NCBI GenBank assembly: GCA_020055645.1
Contig: CM034547.1
Location: 52,144,909-52,208,908 of the forward strand
Direction: 5' to 3'
DNA length: 64,000 nucleotides
DNA from: Tomocerus qinae
Lineage: Eukaryota; Arthropoda; Collembola; Entomobryomorpha; Tomoceridae
The notes under the pieces are model-generated. The model saw nothing but the letters and a program-made list of their open reading frames with translations, was not told the DNA's origin and searched no databases. A program made the position numbers and the translations under genes. How positions within the stretch are numbered: position 1 is the first letter of the stretch; every line of letters begins with the position of its first letter. This document shows, in pieces, positions 27,686-39,658 of this stretch.

Positions 27686-30600
27686 ATGAAAATCAGGATG
27701 CTTGGGCACAAATCGTGTGCCTGCTACATCTTTGTAGTAACTTTGACGCTTAGTGGTGCTGTGGCAGTAACAACAGGATCTCAGATAGCGAATCTTCAGT
27801 CAGATTCAACAGATGGACAGGCTGAATCTCTAGTAAGCACGACTACAAGCCCCGTTGCAACAACTGTTGCAGATTTTTCCTCAAGGCAAGGAGTCAATGG
27901 CTTTAAACCTTCATTTGATTACGCTCGTTTCGCTGAGCAGAGAAGTGCCTCGAATCAAAACTCAAGTAAGGTTAAATTTTCAGCTGGAGAAGAAGCTCGG
28001 ACTAAGAAACACACCCGAGGGCAGAAAATCCCTCCTGCTGCATTGAAACTCTACGACAGCCACCGAGACCAGTACAACAGTTCTTCCACTGATCAGGTAC
28101 AAAAAGAGGAATCTTTACGTAAGCTTCCAACGCTTTATTATGGAGATGTATCACATTCAAAACAATCTCCTCTGCATGAAAATACACAGATAAACAACAT
28201 TGAAGTCGATTTGAAAGACCATCATCCTCATCACCATGAAAATCATAATTATGAAGGAGGAAAGGTGGGCATTGAAGAACATCCTAAATATTACTTTCCG
28301 AAAACTCTACTGGGCAAAGAGGAACCACAGGATCATGCTGTCGATCATGGACATGGGCACCATCATGAACACTCGATCGACCACGGACATGGACATCATC
28401 ATCCTGTAGATGATGTTAAAGTAAATTACGGACATTCTCATGGGTATGGCTATGGATATCCTGAACACCACGATCACCACGATCATCACCATGATCATCA
28501 TGATCACCATCATGGTCACCACCATCATACCCATTCTTTTGGGCACAGGTTAGTGAATTTTGTTGATATATGAATTTGAAATTATATAGTGTAAAATAAT
28601 ATTTCATGGAAACTCCGAGGTGGAAAAAATTCTGTGCTCCAGTTTGTTACTTGTATTTGCGGCTTTACTATAAAACAAATCTGAGTATCTTGACGGTAAT
28701 ATTTTTAGTATTTGCCCTGTTTGAAGTATTACATTAAATGTTGTACGAGCTACTGCATGCATCGTTATGCATGGTATAGCTACTATAGTCTTTAATTTAT
28801 CAAAGGCATGTTGTTTCATATACTAATGTATCTACACCCCACACAAAGCACAGATAGTATTGTATAAACGTTATCTGTATGAGGTGAGCTTTAAGTTTCC
28901 TCTGAACGAAACTATATGCGAATAATTACGAAAGTACGCTGTGTTTATGTATGCAGTCAATGAAAACATAAACAGTGCTACGTGACAATGTGATAAGTAT
29001 TTACAGAGTTTATAATAATAATATTATGTAGGTGGGTGGGTGGATACTTTTGAAATTACTGTCAAGTCATTATTAAAAAGAGAGAGTTTTCTTTTTGCTG
29101 GGTTCATGTATATAATTATCAATGTAATTGGTAATTTTCATTAGAATTGACAATTTTTACTTGAATTAAACAAAACACTTTCTCTCTGTTTGTCATAGTC
29201 TGAAGCATTCGGATCACCACAAAGGACATGGACTGGAAGGAGCCATTGGAAAAGCCTTCCACCTTCTCATTCCTTCTGCCCTTTTCCTAGGAGGTGTTTC
29301 AGCTCTATTTCCCAACCGAGTTCACGTACCAACCACAGATAAGTAAGTTTCAAACAATGTAAATTTTTAACTTTGCAATCTATGCATGTAAATTGAACAG
29401 CAGCAAATAATATTTCACATCTTACGATAAGTAATGGAACAAGTTAAATCAGATAGTTAAGGTTTGCGATACTTAATTATGGTTTTATTTTTATGATTGT
29501 AGTAAATACAGACAAAAGAGAGCTATATCTTATCAAGCGGGTAGTTCAGATCCTTCTGACTTTGAGGATATTCCAGCCAAATACTTGAAAAGAGAACACA
29601 GAAGTGACGATGATGGTGGAATTGAATTAGACCTTGATGATGGGGATAATCCATTTCCCTTTCCAAATATAAGACCACCATTATCACCTTCAAGAGATGG
29701 TCACAGAAATTATAATGCAAGGCTTACTCCTCATCAGCGGTTTGAGTTGTCTCCTCCAACGACACAGAGGACACCAATTGGTCTGAGACATAGACATCGT
29801 CAAAATAATCGGGGAATGCCGGAGCAGTACGATGCTTTCTTCTTTAATAATCCAGCATCATACAATTTCGATATTCCACCACCAACATTTTCACCAGATA
29901 ATGAACCATCCCCGATTCCACCAACTTTCCCAACAAATCGCCTGCAACCAACTGAAGAAATGGTGTCTGAAGAAGAACTTGCTCCACCTCAAGAAAGGAC
30001 AACTACTACAACGACCACAATGCCAACTACAAGAAAACCGAAAACCAAGAAAACCAAAAATCGTAATACACTAGGAGCCGGGCATTTTGTTCCAATCCCA
30101 ATTGAAGAACCAGTCCTTGATGTTATTCAAGATACTACCACTGAGACAGATGGGGAAGAGTTGGAGACCACAACCAGATCTCCAATTGTAAATAAAGACA
30201 AAAGTAGTAATAACAGTACAAATACTCGGGATCGGGAAGCAAGAATACAAGACGAGATAATAAATCCTCTACAAACTCTGAATATGATTTCCCCAAATCA
30301 AATATCAGATGATGATGAAAAAGCCAAAACGAAGAATGTTGACCTGAGCCCTGACGGTCCAGTCATTGGACTACTTAGCAGTTACGCGGCACATGACAAA
30401 GACTCCCCAGAGTGTCAAAAGAAAGCTCTGTGTCAACTAGCAATGAAAGGAGCATCACCTGTAGCTACAAAATTTGAATCATTCTTATGGAATCTCGCTA
30501 ATCTGTAAGTGCCCTGATATTTGCATTAAGTATAACGAAGAATGCTTTTAATACTTTTTTAAATAATTCTAATCGTTTCTTAACAAATATTTATTGTTTC

Positions 30601-30717
30601 AGCGTTCCAGATCAGTTTAGTCAACTTTATGATTTGGAAGAAATTTTTAATTCAATTAAAAAGAAGAACTGCAATACATTCTTGTGTGACAATCCCAACC
30701 TTGACATACAAATGTAG
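27686..30717 (+). CDS. Secreted His-rich protein, paralogue of the 40.4-kb gene
   Basis: Four exons: 27686-28548, 29199-29342, 29503-30504, 30603-30717, all with GT-AG borders and consistent phase, giving 707 aa. The ATG immediately follows an acceptor, so the first exon is noncoding. Residues 1 to about 32 are a signal peptide (core CYIFVVTLTLSGAVAV). LYYGD is at 150-154. A long His/Asp/Gly stretch, with two DHGHGHHH units and many HHDH blocks, closes exon 1 and could bind metal. Exon 2 encodes a hydrophobic segment (LLIPSALFLGG), and exon 3 opens with the basic site RQKR, so cleavage by a furin-type protease is likely. The middle is Pro/Thr-rich. The C-terminus has C640-x5-C646, then the phase-2 intron at codon 670, then C693-x4-C698. 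I do not know the family; the Cys layout distantly recalls DM4/DM12 proteins. Function unknown; extracellular by inference. Confidence 0.87.
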
Positions 30718-31370
30718 AACAATATTACGTTATTACACAAAATTTTGAGCTGGGCTCGATTTAATTGAGCTTCAAGGCTCCAACATGTCTTCATGAAAAC
30801 AACAATATATCAACAAATATTATTGCTTATCCTGTAGATTTTAATATAAATAACCTTAATTTAGTAAGTATACGAGCATTAAATGCTATTAGATTTCCCT
30901 TCCTAATAACAAGTCACATATCTTAGTCACATCATGGTTTTAATTTTAGTTTTAAGTTTTGTGAAATGTTCCATTCTATTTTGCACCTTACATTGTATAA
31001 ATCCTTCCTAAAAACTGTCTCTTAATTGTACATGCAGAAATTTCTATGAATTTCAACTTAATTGTTTTGTTAATTATGTTAAGACCATTTTTGACTTTTG
31101 GGAAGCTGAAATAAAATATCATTTCCAAAAATTTACCCAATACATACTATTCTAACTAAAAATAGTACTAGATTTACATTAGGACTTATAGTTAATTCAT
31201 AATACACGTATTTCAAGACAAACAGAAAAGTCTTGCTCTACCTTCCTACATACTATACGTTTAAGTTTTCAATTGAAACTCCAACCGTTCCATTCTACTA
31301 TAGTCTATTCGTGTATATTTCAAATCTTTGAATTGATTACATACTAAATGAGTACATAACAGAAGGTCAT
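30718..31370. other. 3' UTR and short intergenic gap
   Basis: Probable 3' UTR of the His-rich gene, with AATAAA at 31110-31115 about 390 bases after the stop. After that, AT-rich sequence runs up to the transposon terminal repeat. Nothing else was seen. Confidence 0.5.
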
Positions 31371-32076
31371 ACCGAGGCTAGCGTAATAGGAAGGCTCACT
31401 CATTTTGTATCTTACACATGCAAATTTTGACGGGCAAAAGTTCCTTGCGAGTTACTGTTAGAGGGCGCACATACACTCCCGAAAATTACTTACTTTTCAT
31501 AACCCTTTACATAGCTTTATTACAGTTTTTTAACTTTTTTGGACAAAGACTTGTTATGAAACTTCACTTTATCAATTTTATCCGTCACACTTGTTGTGTA
31601 GTTTACAAGATATATCTTAACTACATATCTAAGAATAACATTTATTATTTGTAATGAATGAGAAGCATCAGAGCATCCACATCTGATTTGACTTGCCAGT
31701 ACATAATTTTCTAAAAAACGAATGATTTTTTTATCCACATTATCTACGGTTAGTACTTGAGGTCCAAACGCTGAAAGCGTATCAACGATACATTTTATTA
31801 TACCACTGAAACGAGGCGAGGGGTAGCACAAGCCACCTCTGTCTTGAAGAGCTATAAAACGATTACATTCTAAAGATTTGTCTTCTACCAAAATGTTTTG
31901 CGCTGATATAGAGCAAGGTACTTTTTCTTTAACAATTTTTGCACAGAATCCAGCAATCATAGTTATCCCTGCGCTTTGATAGTCTATTGAGACCAAATCT
32001 GTGCGTATAAATAGTAACCATTTATTTTAGCTTCAGAAATATAAATATCTAAGGATCCTATTACGCTAGCCTCGGT
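31371..32076 (-). mobile_element. Truncated DNA transposon, P/THAP9-like
   Basis: The 706-bp element is bounded by perfect 21-bp terminal inverted repeats beginning ACCGAGGCTAGCG (31371-31391 and 32056-32076). Inside, on the minus strand, an open frame (31996-31520) of 158 codons resembles the C-terminal part of P-superfamily/THAP9-type transposases: LQDRGGLCYPSPRF, then CSDASHSLQIINVILRY. The N-terminal DNA-binding and catalytic parts are missing, so this is an internally deleted, non-autonomous copy. The flanks share only CAT on both sides, not the 8-bp duplication expected of P elements, so the superfamily call is moderate. The left end lies about 650 bases past the His-rich gene stop. Confidence 0.65.
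31520..31996 (-). pseudogene. Transposase C-terminal fragment
   Basis: Remnant frame of 158 codons inside the transposon at 31371-32076. It shows DRGGLCYPSPRF near residues 52-63 and CGCSDASH near 109-116, followed by an amphipathic LQIINVILRYVVKIYL stretch, a pattern I associate with the C-terminal domain of P/THAP9-like transposases. No THAP finger or RNase-H-like catalytic core is present. It is not expected to make an active enzyme. Confidence 0.6.
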
Positions 32077-32352
32077 CATACACGTCGGAAGGCGTATATG
32101 ATATCATTTACTCCCGTTTACATGTTTACGCGGCTTAAATTATAGTTCCAATAGCAAATTCCGCTATGATTTTATTCCTTCACTTTTATTTGTACAAAAT
32201 CAATTATTTGCTATAGTGCATAATGGAAAACCTTCATTTTCAATTCCAACAAACCTAACATAACTAATCACTGTAATAAATTGTAAGACTTGTATTAATC
32301 AGTGCTGAATATATCTACACAAAAAATCTAGAATCCATCTATCACAACACTA

Positions 32353-32889
32353 TTGGCGTACAGGACGGTCTAATGGTGTAAAAACCTGGCTGGCTGTCTG
32401 CAATTTTGGGTTCGAATCCTAAGAGCGCCTCAGGTTGTGTGTTAGATAGTCTGGAATTGGGAGAAGCTATCTTTGCCGTATATTCGTTATTAGCATTGAT
32501 TTGCCTATCTTGGTAACAATATGACTATCTTTCCTTACCCTGTCTGCAGTGTGCAGATTGCTCTCTTGGTTAGGTGTACACTACGAGTTTACCTAGTGAT
32601 ATACTGGACTGAGGAGCACATGCGAAGGGATGCGGGAGGTTGCGATGACTGTCACACCTAATGTGGTCAGCTCACCTAACCTTGCCACCTAAGCACACAT
32701 AGGTAGAGTACGGGACTGTGTAGGGCTGTACCACATAATGGTTTAGTACCCCTCACCAAAGTCTCTTCGTGTAAGTCTGTACACTCAGTAAAGTTGTCCG
32801 GGAGTCACTGCAAGTAAGCCACCCCAGGCTTGAGCGGTAGCATAGCTCTACTACTATAGTAGATGCTGTGCTCTCCCCCTAACACATAC
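32353..32889 (+). mobile_element. tRNA-derived SINE with 12-bp target duplication
   Basis: The 537-bp insertion is flanked by exact 12-bp direct repeats ATCACAACACTA (32341-32352 and 32890-32901). The head has a pol III A-box-like CGGTCTAATGG (32366-32376) and a perfect B box GGTTCGAATCC (32409-32419), separated by 32 bases. The 5' GGCG (32355-32358) can pair with CGCC just past the B box, like a relic acceptor stem, so the head derives from a tRNA. The roughly 460-bp body is not one I recognise and has no open frame of note. The tail ends in CCCCTAACACATAC and not in poly(A), so the partner LINE probably recognises a specific tail. The perfect target duplication suggests a fairly young insertion. 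Confidence 0.85.
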
Positions 32890-32901
32890 ATCACAACACT
32901 A

Positions 32902-33528
32902 CAGCTAATAAGGGGATATAATGAAATTAGTTTTTGTGAAGAAAATATAGGTGTATATATTGCAGTGTAGTATGTAGATGTCAATTACATGTACACTTCT
33001 TATCAGTATTCTAGTAGATATTTTCTGCATCAAGGCAATAGGTACTATGCATATGCAATGCAAATATTATGCAATACAGGAGTCCACATCCATTCTAACT
33101 ACAATGAATACTAATAATAAATAACTCAGACATTAAATTTTAATCTCATAGTCAAAGTCTGTACTAAGTCTGTCGTCTCTGTATCAATCATGCATAGTTG
33201 GTTCTAAATTGTTAACCCTAGACCCTACCGTCTCCGTTCCAACCCAACTCTATAACATTGTGATATGCATATTACAAAATAATGTCGTTCCCGCATACCT
33301 AATCAAATTACAAGTTCCAGCCGAAATTAGTCTACAGTCTACACTTTACCTAGTCCATAATAGAGATATTTGAATATGAATCTTAACGTAATAAATGCAA
33401 GAATGCAAGAAGAGCGTCAAGGAATAGTTTCTAATCAATTATAATATTATCGACTCTACAATGGAGTAAGACTTTCTATAAACAGCATTTCGGAATATTC
33501 ATCATTCGATTCGAAGCAGATCGGACCA
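32902..33528. other. Intergenic gap between two mobile elements
   Basis: AT-rich sequence between the SINE and the hAT element. No open frame, repeat or regulatory motif stands out. Confidence 0.5.
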
Positions 33529-33536
33529 AGCACAAG

Positions 33537-34550
33537 CAGTGTTCGATGACCAGCCGGTTAGCCGGCTATAATGGTCAGGTTAAAATGGCTAGCCGGCTGG
33601 CAAAATACCCTTGTTAGCCGGCGGATAAAAAGGCTAAATTGGTTAAAATGGTCAAAAATAAAATATACGTAAAATGGGGCAAAGTAAAACCCTATCCTTG
33701 ATCTACACCAAAGTTTAAACTAATTTTGTTTAAGGTGGGATTCATTGTTTCATAGCGGAATCTATATTCTGCGACAAAACTTAAAAAAATAGGGCGTGCG
33801 CGCAAATTGTGGATGAGAAGGAATTGCTGCGAGTTGTTGAGTTGTTTTGATGGTTGCGGAGCTTTTGTTTGTAAAGAAATTGTTTGTGGACGTCTCCTTG
33901 TTCTTCCCACATTTTTCGCAGTAATTATCAAAAATTTTACATGGAAAATCGCATTTTCCAAATTGCGAAACTTTAGGACATTGTGCAGAGGTGAAATAAA
34001 TTTCAAAAAAAAGACGATCAAAATATCTATCGAACTTGAAGCCGCTTTTTTCAGTTTTCATCATTTAAACAGTAAATAAAATTTATATACATTTCTGCAA
34101 CGCATTTCTCCTACTCAAATTAAATTCAAATTTTCAGCTTTCGAAAAATATTTTTGAAATTTTGGCCTTCAGGTTCGATAGAGAAATATGCGTAGATTTC
34201 AAAAGTGTCAATTTTATTACTATACTCTTTGCCGTTCTCTCTGAATCTGGAATTTGCGAACAATAAACCCACCCTTAAGAAGGACCTACATACTTACAAT
34301 CTACAAATCAATCTTCTGGTCACAATTCTTCCAACTAAATTTGAGAATTAATTTGTTTGAGAAGAGAGTACACAGAGCAAAATGGTGCCAGTCTATTTTT
34401 ATTCATTTGTTGGACGCTGTGGCTTGAAGTTTGAACTCCTGTGCTGCAAAATCAAGGAGGTTTCAAGGATATGGACATTTTTAGCCATTTTAACCATTTT
34501 AGCCGGCTGGTTGGTCAAAAAGCTTTTTAGCCGGATAAAATCGAACACTG
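33537..34550. mobile_element. Non-autonomous hAT-superfamily transposon
   Basis: The 1014-bp element ends in 11-bp terminal inverted repeats, CAGTGTTCGAT at 33537-33547 and its complement at 34540-34550. It is flanked by an exact 8-bp target duplication AGCACAAG (33529-33536 and 34551-34558). The CAGTG start and 8-bp duplication are the hallmark of hAT elements. Both subterminal regions carry repeated AGCCGGCT and GGTTAAAATGG blocks, the usual kind of clustered transposase-binding sites. The interior encodes no hAT transposase. A minus-strand frame (34064-33762) has a Cys-rich stretch (CDFPCKIFDNYCEKCGKN) that could be a decayed BED-type finger, but this is weak. The right end lies 321 bases from the ATG of the next gene, so the insertion sits in that gene's promoter region. 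Confidence 0.88.
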
Positions 34551-34871
34551 AGCACAAGCACAATAGCAGCGTTTTCAACAAGGGTAGAGTGTTGTAGTTG
34601 TTGTAGTGTAGCGCATATTGAGGAAAGTAACATGAGTAGAATTTAGACAATTTAGAGTAGTGTTTCCGAATCTAACCCTGATAATTGCTACTAATCTTGA
34701 ATCCTGGTTTGTGTGTGTTTATTTTCTTTTAAACTTTTTTTAAATTACTAATTTCAACCTAAACTATTAAAACTTTTTCTCCATTTTTATTTATTGATTA
34801 TGTAGGTCCTGGAAAAGCTTGGTGCCCTTTGAACACTGGACTGCAACTGCACTGTCTGACTGAACTCGAAA

Positions 34872-36132
34872 ATGGAGCTAGAAACTAGCAAAAGCCTGTA
34901 TATGATTCCATTTCCAGAGATAAGCGTCAATGCAGAAAATGACAAGACGGTTTTTGTCAGTTCAGAATTGGTATGCACTAGCCGAAAACTTCGTCGACGT
35001 GTCACAAGACACATGCAGGAGTACAACAATTGGCCCAAAGGACATAATTCACTACTTAAACTGTCATACGCTTCCCACAGCGAAGAAATATCCGCCATTA
35101 AATTCATCGACTGCACCAAAGATATTACTGATGGAAGCGACAGGGATGTTTTTGGAAAACTGCCAATTTTGTCAAGCTATGTATGGCGAATGCTAAATCA
35201 CTGGAGTATTTTTCATATTCAACAGGTTAGTTATATCGTTATAAATATACAATATACAATTTCTTAATAGGTTGACTTGTAACTTCAAACTTAATTTTAA
35301 TTAGCACGCTATTAAAGTTAGTTAATATAGTTTATAACGACTGAACAACAGTAATTATTGATTTGTAAAACAAATTAAGTCCTTGTTTTCCCTACAGATA
35401 AAAAAGCAATTAGAGGAACGTGAGATGGAAAAGTACAATAATAGTAAAATTCCTGTTATTACCATTGAGCCTGACCGAGATTGGAACTCTGTTTCTCGAT
35501 TTGAGGAAAAAATTTTTGGGAATATGGAACCCCACCAATTCTTGGCTTTAGTTCAGGTTTGAAAACATACTGTAACTGACAATAAGATATATATTTGTCT
35601 ATAAAAATAAATTGCTGCGCTAAGCTAATCACTCAGTAGTTAAAGAAAAATCTTTTTTGGATTGGGTATATAATTAATATAATAATCTTTATTTTTTATC
35701 ATTAATCCTGATTAAATGTTGTATAGACTACTTCTGACATTCTGACTAGTTCTGACTCTAACAGTAAGTCAGTACTAGTACGTAAGGACATCATTAGCAT
35801 TTTTCATATTTTGAACTTAAGAATCTGTTTTCTTTCACTTTGTATAGGGCAAAAATGATCTTGGATTGGATGACCTACATAAAGTTATGGAAAACTGGTT
35901 CCGTTTGTATAAGGGTCGACAAGTAAAATTGGATAAGGACGGAAATGAAGTTTCTGTGGAGCCTAATACGGTTTATAAGAAAAATCGTCGCGTAGGAAGC
36001 AACCATTATGCTTCAAATATTAATTTTTATGGACCGGCAGTACGACCAGTTCCATACAACATAAAAGGATGGGGTTGGTGGTGCCGAGATAAACCTGGGA
36101 GCAATAACCATTCAAGTACCCCAAGATCTTAA
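34872..36132 (+). CDS. Unrecognised 265-aa protein, three exons
   Basis: Exons 34872-35225, 35398-35556 and 35848-36132, all phase 0 with good GT-AG borders. The start is fixed by an in-frame TGA four codons upstream and a fair Kozak context (GAAAATGG). There is no signal peptide or membrane segment, so it is probably cytosolic or nuclear. Visible features: a basic stretch SRKLRRRVTRH near residues 37-47; conserved-looking tryptophans (YVWRMLNHWSIFH near 103-115, RDWNSVSRFEEKIFG near 142-156, MENWFRLYKGRQ near 185-196); and a C-terminal GWGWWCRDKPG near 245-255 before a Ser/Asn tail. The sequence looks like a folded, non-repetitive protein under selection, but I cannot name the family. AATAAA at 36391-36396 is a likely poly(A) signal. 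A competing frame in exon 1 (from 34930) ends before the splice site and does not continue into exons 2-3, so I rejected it. Confidence 0.85.
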
Positions 36133-39100
36133 TAATAATTAGCTAAACTATATATTTTATGCTATGCATTTTATATGCTATTAATGTGGTTAAGCAAGTT
36201 TTACATGCTGTGTCCCTTTAGTTGAGAACTAGGTCCCTTATTGCCATTTGTTAAATTCTCTTATTTCAGTTTTTTGTAAGGTTCATGGTTAAAGACGTAA
36301 TTTTGTGGTGAGAACAGAAATAGAATTATTAGTAATGATTTGATAATAGTAGTATTTAAGTAATGGTAATTAATGACTTACAAAATGGACAATAAAGTAA
36401 GGGAATATTCTAAAAAAAAAGTGGTATCATATTTCTTATTGGTTATTAGCATTTAAATATCGATGACCATCCATCTGTTAAAAAAGAACTAATAGATATT
36501 GATAATCTTTGGTGAAGTTTTTTGGGTTTGAAGGGTTTGAAGTTTTTTTCTTTAAATGTTTATTATATTGATAGCTGTGTGGTAAGTTGTAGTAGTAGTA
36601 GTGGCTGACGTTTTGAAGGTATTATCAGGATGAAAAATGTGGCACACTTTTACCTCAAATAGATATTTCACTGAGATTATAAACATTACATTGCATATTG
36701 CATGGCATTGTACCGGAAAATTACCACTTACCATCTTATCACTAATATGGTCCATAAATGTAGTTAGATAGGTATAGAATATAGTGATATATTATAGTAC
36801 TATATACTTTTACTGATATGCAACAAATAGAATGATCTGTTTAGTGATACAATACAATGATACAATCTTGAATTGAAACCGCACCAGTAGTTACTCTGAT
36901 TACTAATTACCAAATGAATTTTTATTGCATGTAGTATGGTACTATATCACATGTAGTAATGCAATTACATGTGTTTTTAGTTAAGTCTGTAAAATGAGTT
37001 AAATCTTATTACTCATCATCATTGATGAATGACTATCGAAGTCAAGTAAGTCAACGTTAAACCCTAAAATTCCAAAAGCAAAGCAGCCGAACATACATTT
37101 TGTTAGATTTAATAGATGCGAAGGATACTATTTAGTACTAATACATTAGTTGATCTTTGGTTTCGTCTATACAGTAAAAGAAAAATGAGGTAATGAAATG
37201 ACTAAATGTAGGTCGCTTACTATTCCCATTAAATGGCTAAGTTAGCCAGCCAAGATGAGTACAAGGCATAATTTGTTCCTAATCTAAAGCTACAATGTAG
37301 AAATTACGAGAAATACATTGAATAGTCAATGCAGCATCATTCATTCTCATGTGGTGTAATGCAAGTAGTATATGTAGTAGTTTTGGTTTTCATTGGGCTG
37401 TCTCGCTAGAGAAGGTGTGATGATGAAAGAGGAATCCAGCAAGGAAATGAAGGTTAAGATTCCTTGTGTTGTCTATACTAAACTCAAATAATTGGAGATT
37501 CTATCTGAGAAAATAGTAGGTAGTTAAATGAGTACATGCAACTACTTACACTGTAACTCCATTCTACTGCAACAAATAGTAATCTAATTGTATCAACATG
37601 TTTTCATGTCTACTATGTTTGCTGTAATGCTGTATATGTCAATATGAGATCATAGGAAAAATGAGACTGAACACAAAAGTGTAACACCACAGAGATGAGC
37701 TTTATTTTGGCAGTGAATACAAATAAGGTTAGACAACTAGGAATTGTTATATAGTTCAGTAGTAGTATTACTATATTAGATTTCAAAGTCGCGACTTGGT
37801 TGGTTTATTGATGAGGCAGCTTTATTGTCTCACTGAATTGTAATTGTAAGTTCACTTAACGTGTACGGAACACTTACAATGCACATACAAGTTAATACCA
37901 GTATACTACGTATGTAAAGTTTGTATAATCTTCTCAACAGGTTTTGCATTACAATTACGTATCTCATGATGCCGATGACAATGCATGCGTACGGATGAGT
38001 GAACAGATATCACGTAATGGAACATTATAACAGAGGCAGTACCGGAATGACTGGATTATTTCTTATTAAATGCCAAAACTTACAATATTTTGATGTAGGT
38101 ACTCCCATTTGGGTTTTGTTTTATACGAAGGTATGTGACTATGGAGAATTGACCATAGTTCAGGAAAGTAGCAATAGAGTAGCAAGTACGTACCTAATGA
38201 TAAGTGGTTTTCGAACATTATCTACAGAAAATACATATATAACACCCATTAGCCATACCAGTTATGAGATATAATACGCAATGCAAATTAGTTGAACGTT
38301 TACCATTCTCGTGTGCATAATCATATGCATCTATACCCTTATAACAGATGTAACCCATGCAAATAAGGGGTTATACCATAGCAGCACCCAGGCCAGGCAG
38401 TGAAGTAACATCCAGTTACAAAAATCTCATCGTGTCAGCCAATACTGTGTTACATATCAGATACTATGAAAATACCTGTACTATTCATTTCAAATATCTG
38501 TGTCAAACAAAGTCAAAAGCAGAAATACATCAAGTTCAAGACTCGCTGATGTCTGCTGCACTAAACTAACCCGGCCAGAAGAGCAGAGCAGTTGACTTTT
38601 GTCAATTACCATTACATACAATTTACATACCAGACATCTCTTTAAGGATGATATCCAAATCTATGCGCATTTTCCTGTATAACAATTCAAATGAGGTAAG
38701 AAGGGGTGAAAAGTTGCGACGTAAGCTTGTTGCAAAGACATCACTTTAGATATGGACATATGCGATTTGCTTGAATTTCATGGTGTCACTGAGTAGGAAT
38801 GCCACCCGTCGCAATGACAAGTTAAATTATCATTTTAAGCACAGCGTATCTTTTTGCAAAGCTGTGCAAAAGTAAACTTGAATAACTGCAAAAATATTAT
38901 TTCATTCATTTCCTACGCAAAATCTCATTTCTTTGTGAAGGAAATAGTAGGTTACAAATACTGGCACAAAATTGGTTTCAAAAACGGTATAATAGCTCCG
39001 CAAGGTTAAGGTTTATATATGTACTGTGTTAAACGAAGAAAACTGGCATCAAAAGGCGGATGACACCAGGAGACTGTAACATAGGGATAAGTGATAGTTA

Positions 39101-39658
39101 ATGGGTACAATATAATTGCATAGAAAATAGAAAAGAATGAGAAATTACGTATACTGTGCATGTAGCAATGTTGATGTTATGTCGCCTATACCTACTTACG
39201 TATACTTGTCTTAGGCTTTTCATCATCGGTTTGGTTGAGTTTCATCAAGTTGCCTTTTCTTCTTACTTGAGACTGATACTTTGAGTCGATCGAAGTTCTC
39301 TTCTGTATTCCGTGCATACGAGGTCTGCTTCGTAGTGTTGCTCTTGAACATCTTGCTGCTCTGCTGACACAGAAAACAGCAAGTTCTGTACGCCTTCTTT
39401 TCTCCATCCGGTCTCCCCAATCCAAGTTAGTGGATTCCTATACCATACCATTCACAGATGAACATCCAACTTCAGTTCGCTCTCAAACATCACTTATGAT
39501 TGTCCAACGAAATATCTCTCTTCTTTTAATCAGTTTCATTTCAATTGAGCTCCGGCACGTAAACTAATCCAGTTTGGCTCGTAAAACTTTGACGAGCTCC
39601 ACTCAACTCTTACATTTAATTTGTAAACACGACAAAGATAAAAGTGAGATTGGTTATT
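36133..39658. other. 3' UTR and intergenic region
   Basis: The first 260 bases or so are the probable 3' UTR of the 265-aa gene (AATAAA at 36391). The rest is AT-rich without a supported gene. Near the right edge, 39192-39451 is GC-richer, open in all three minus frames, and could belong to a divergent transcript from the promoter of the 40.4-kb gene (see findings). Confidence 0.5.

Noticed and set aside
34930-35196. Alternative frame in exon 1 of the 265-aa gene
   Set aside because: It stops before the splice donor and has no continuation, while the chosen frame joins two further exons in phase.
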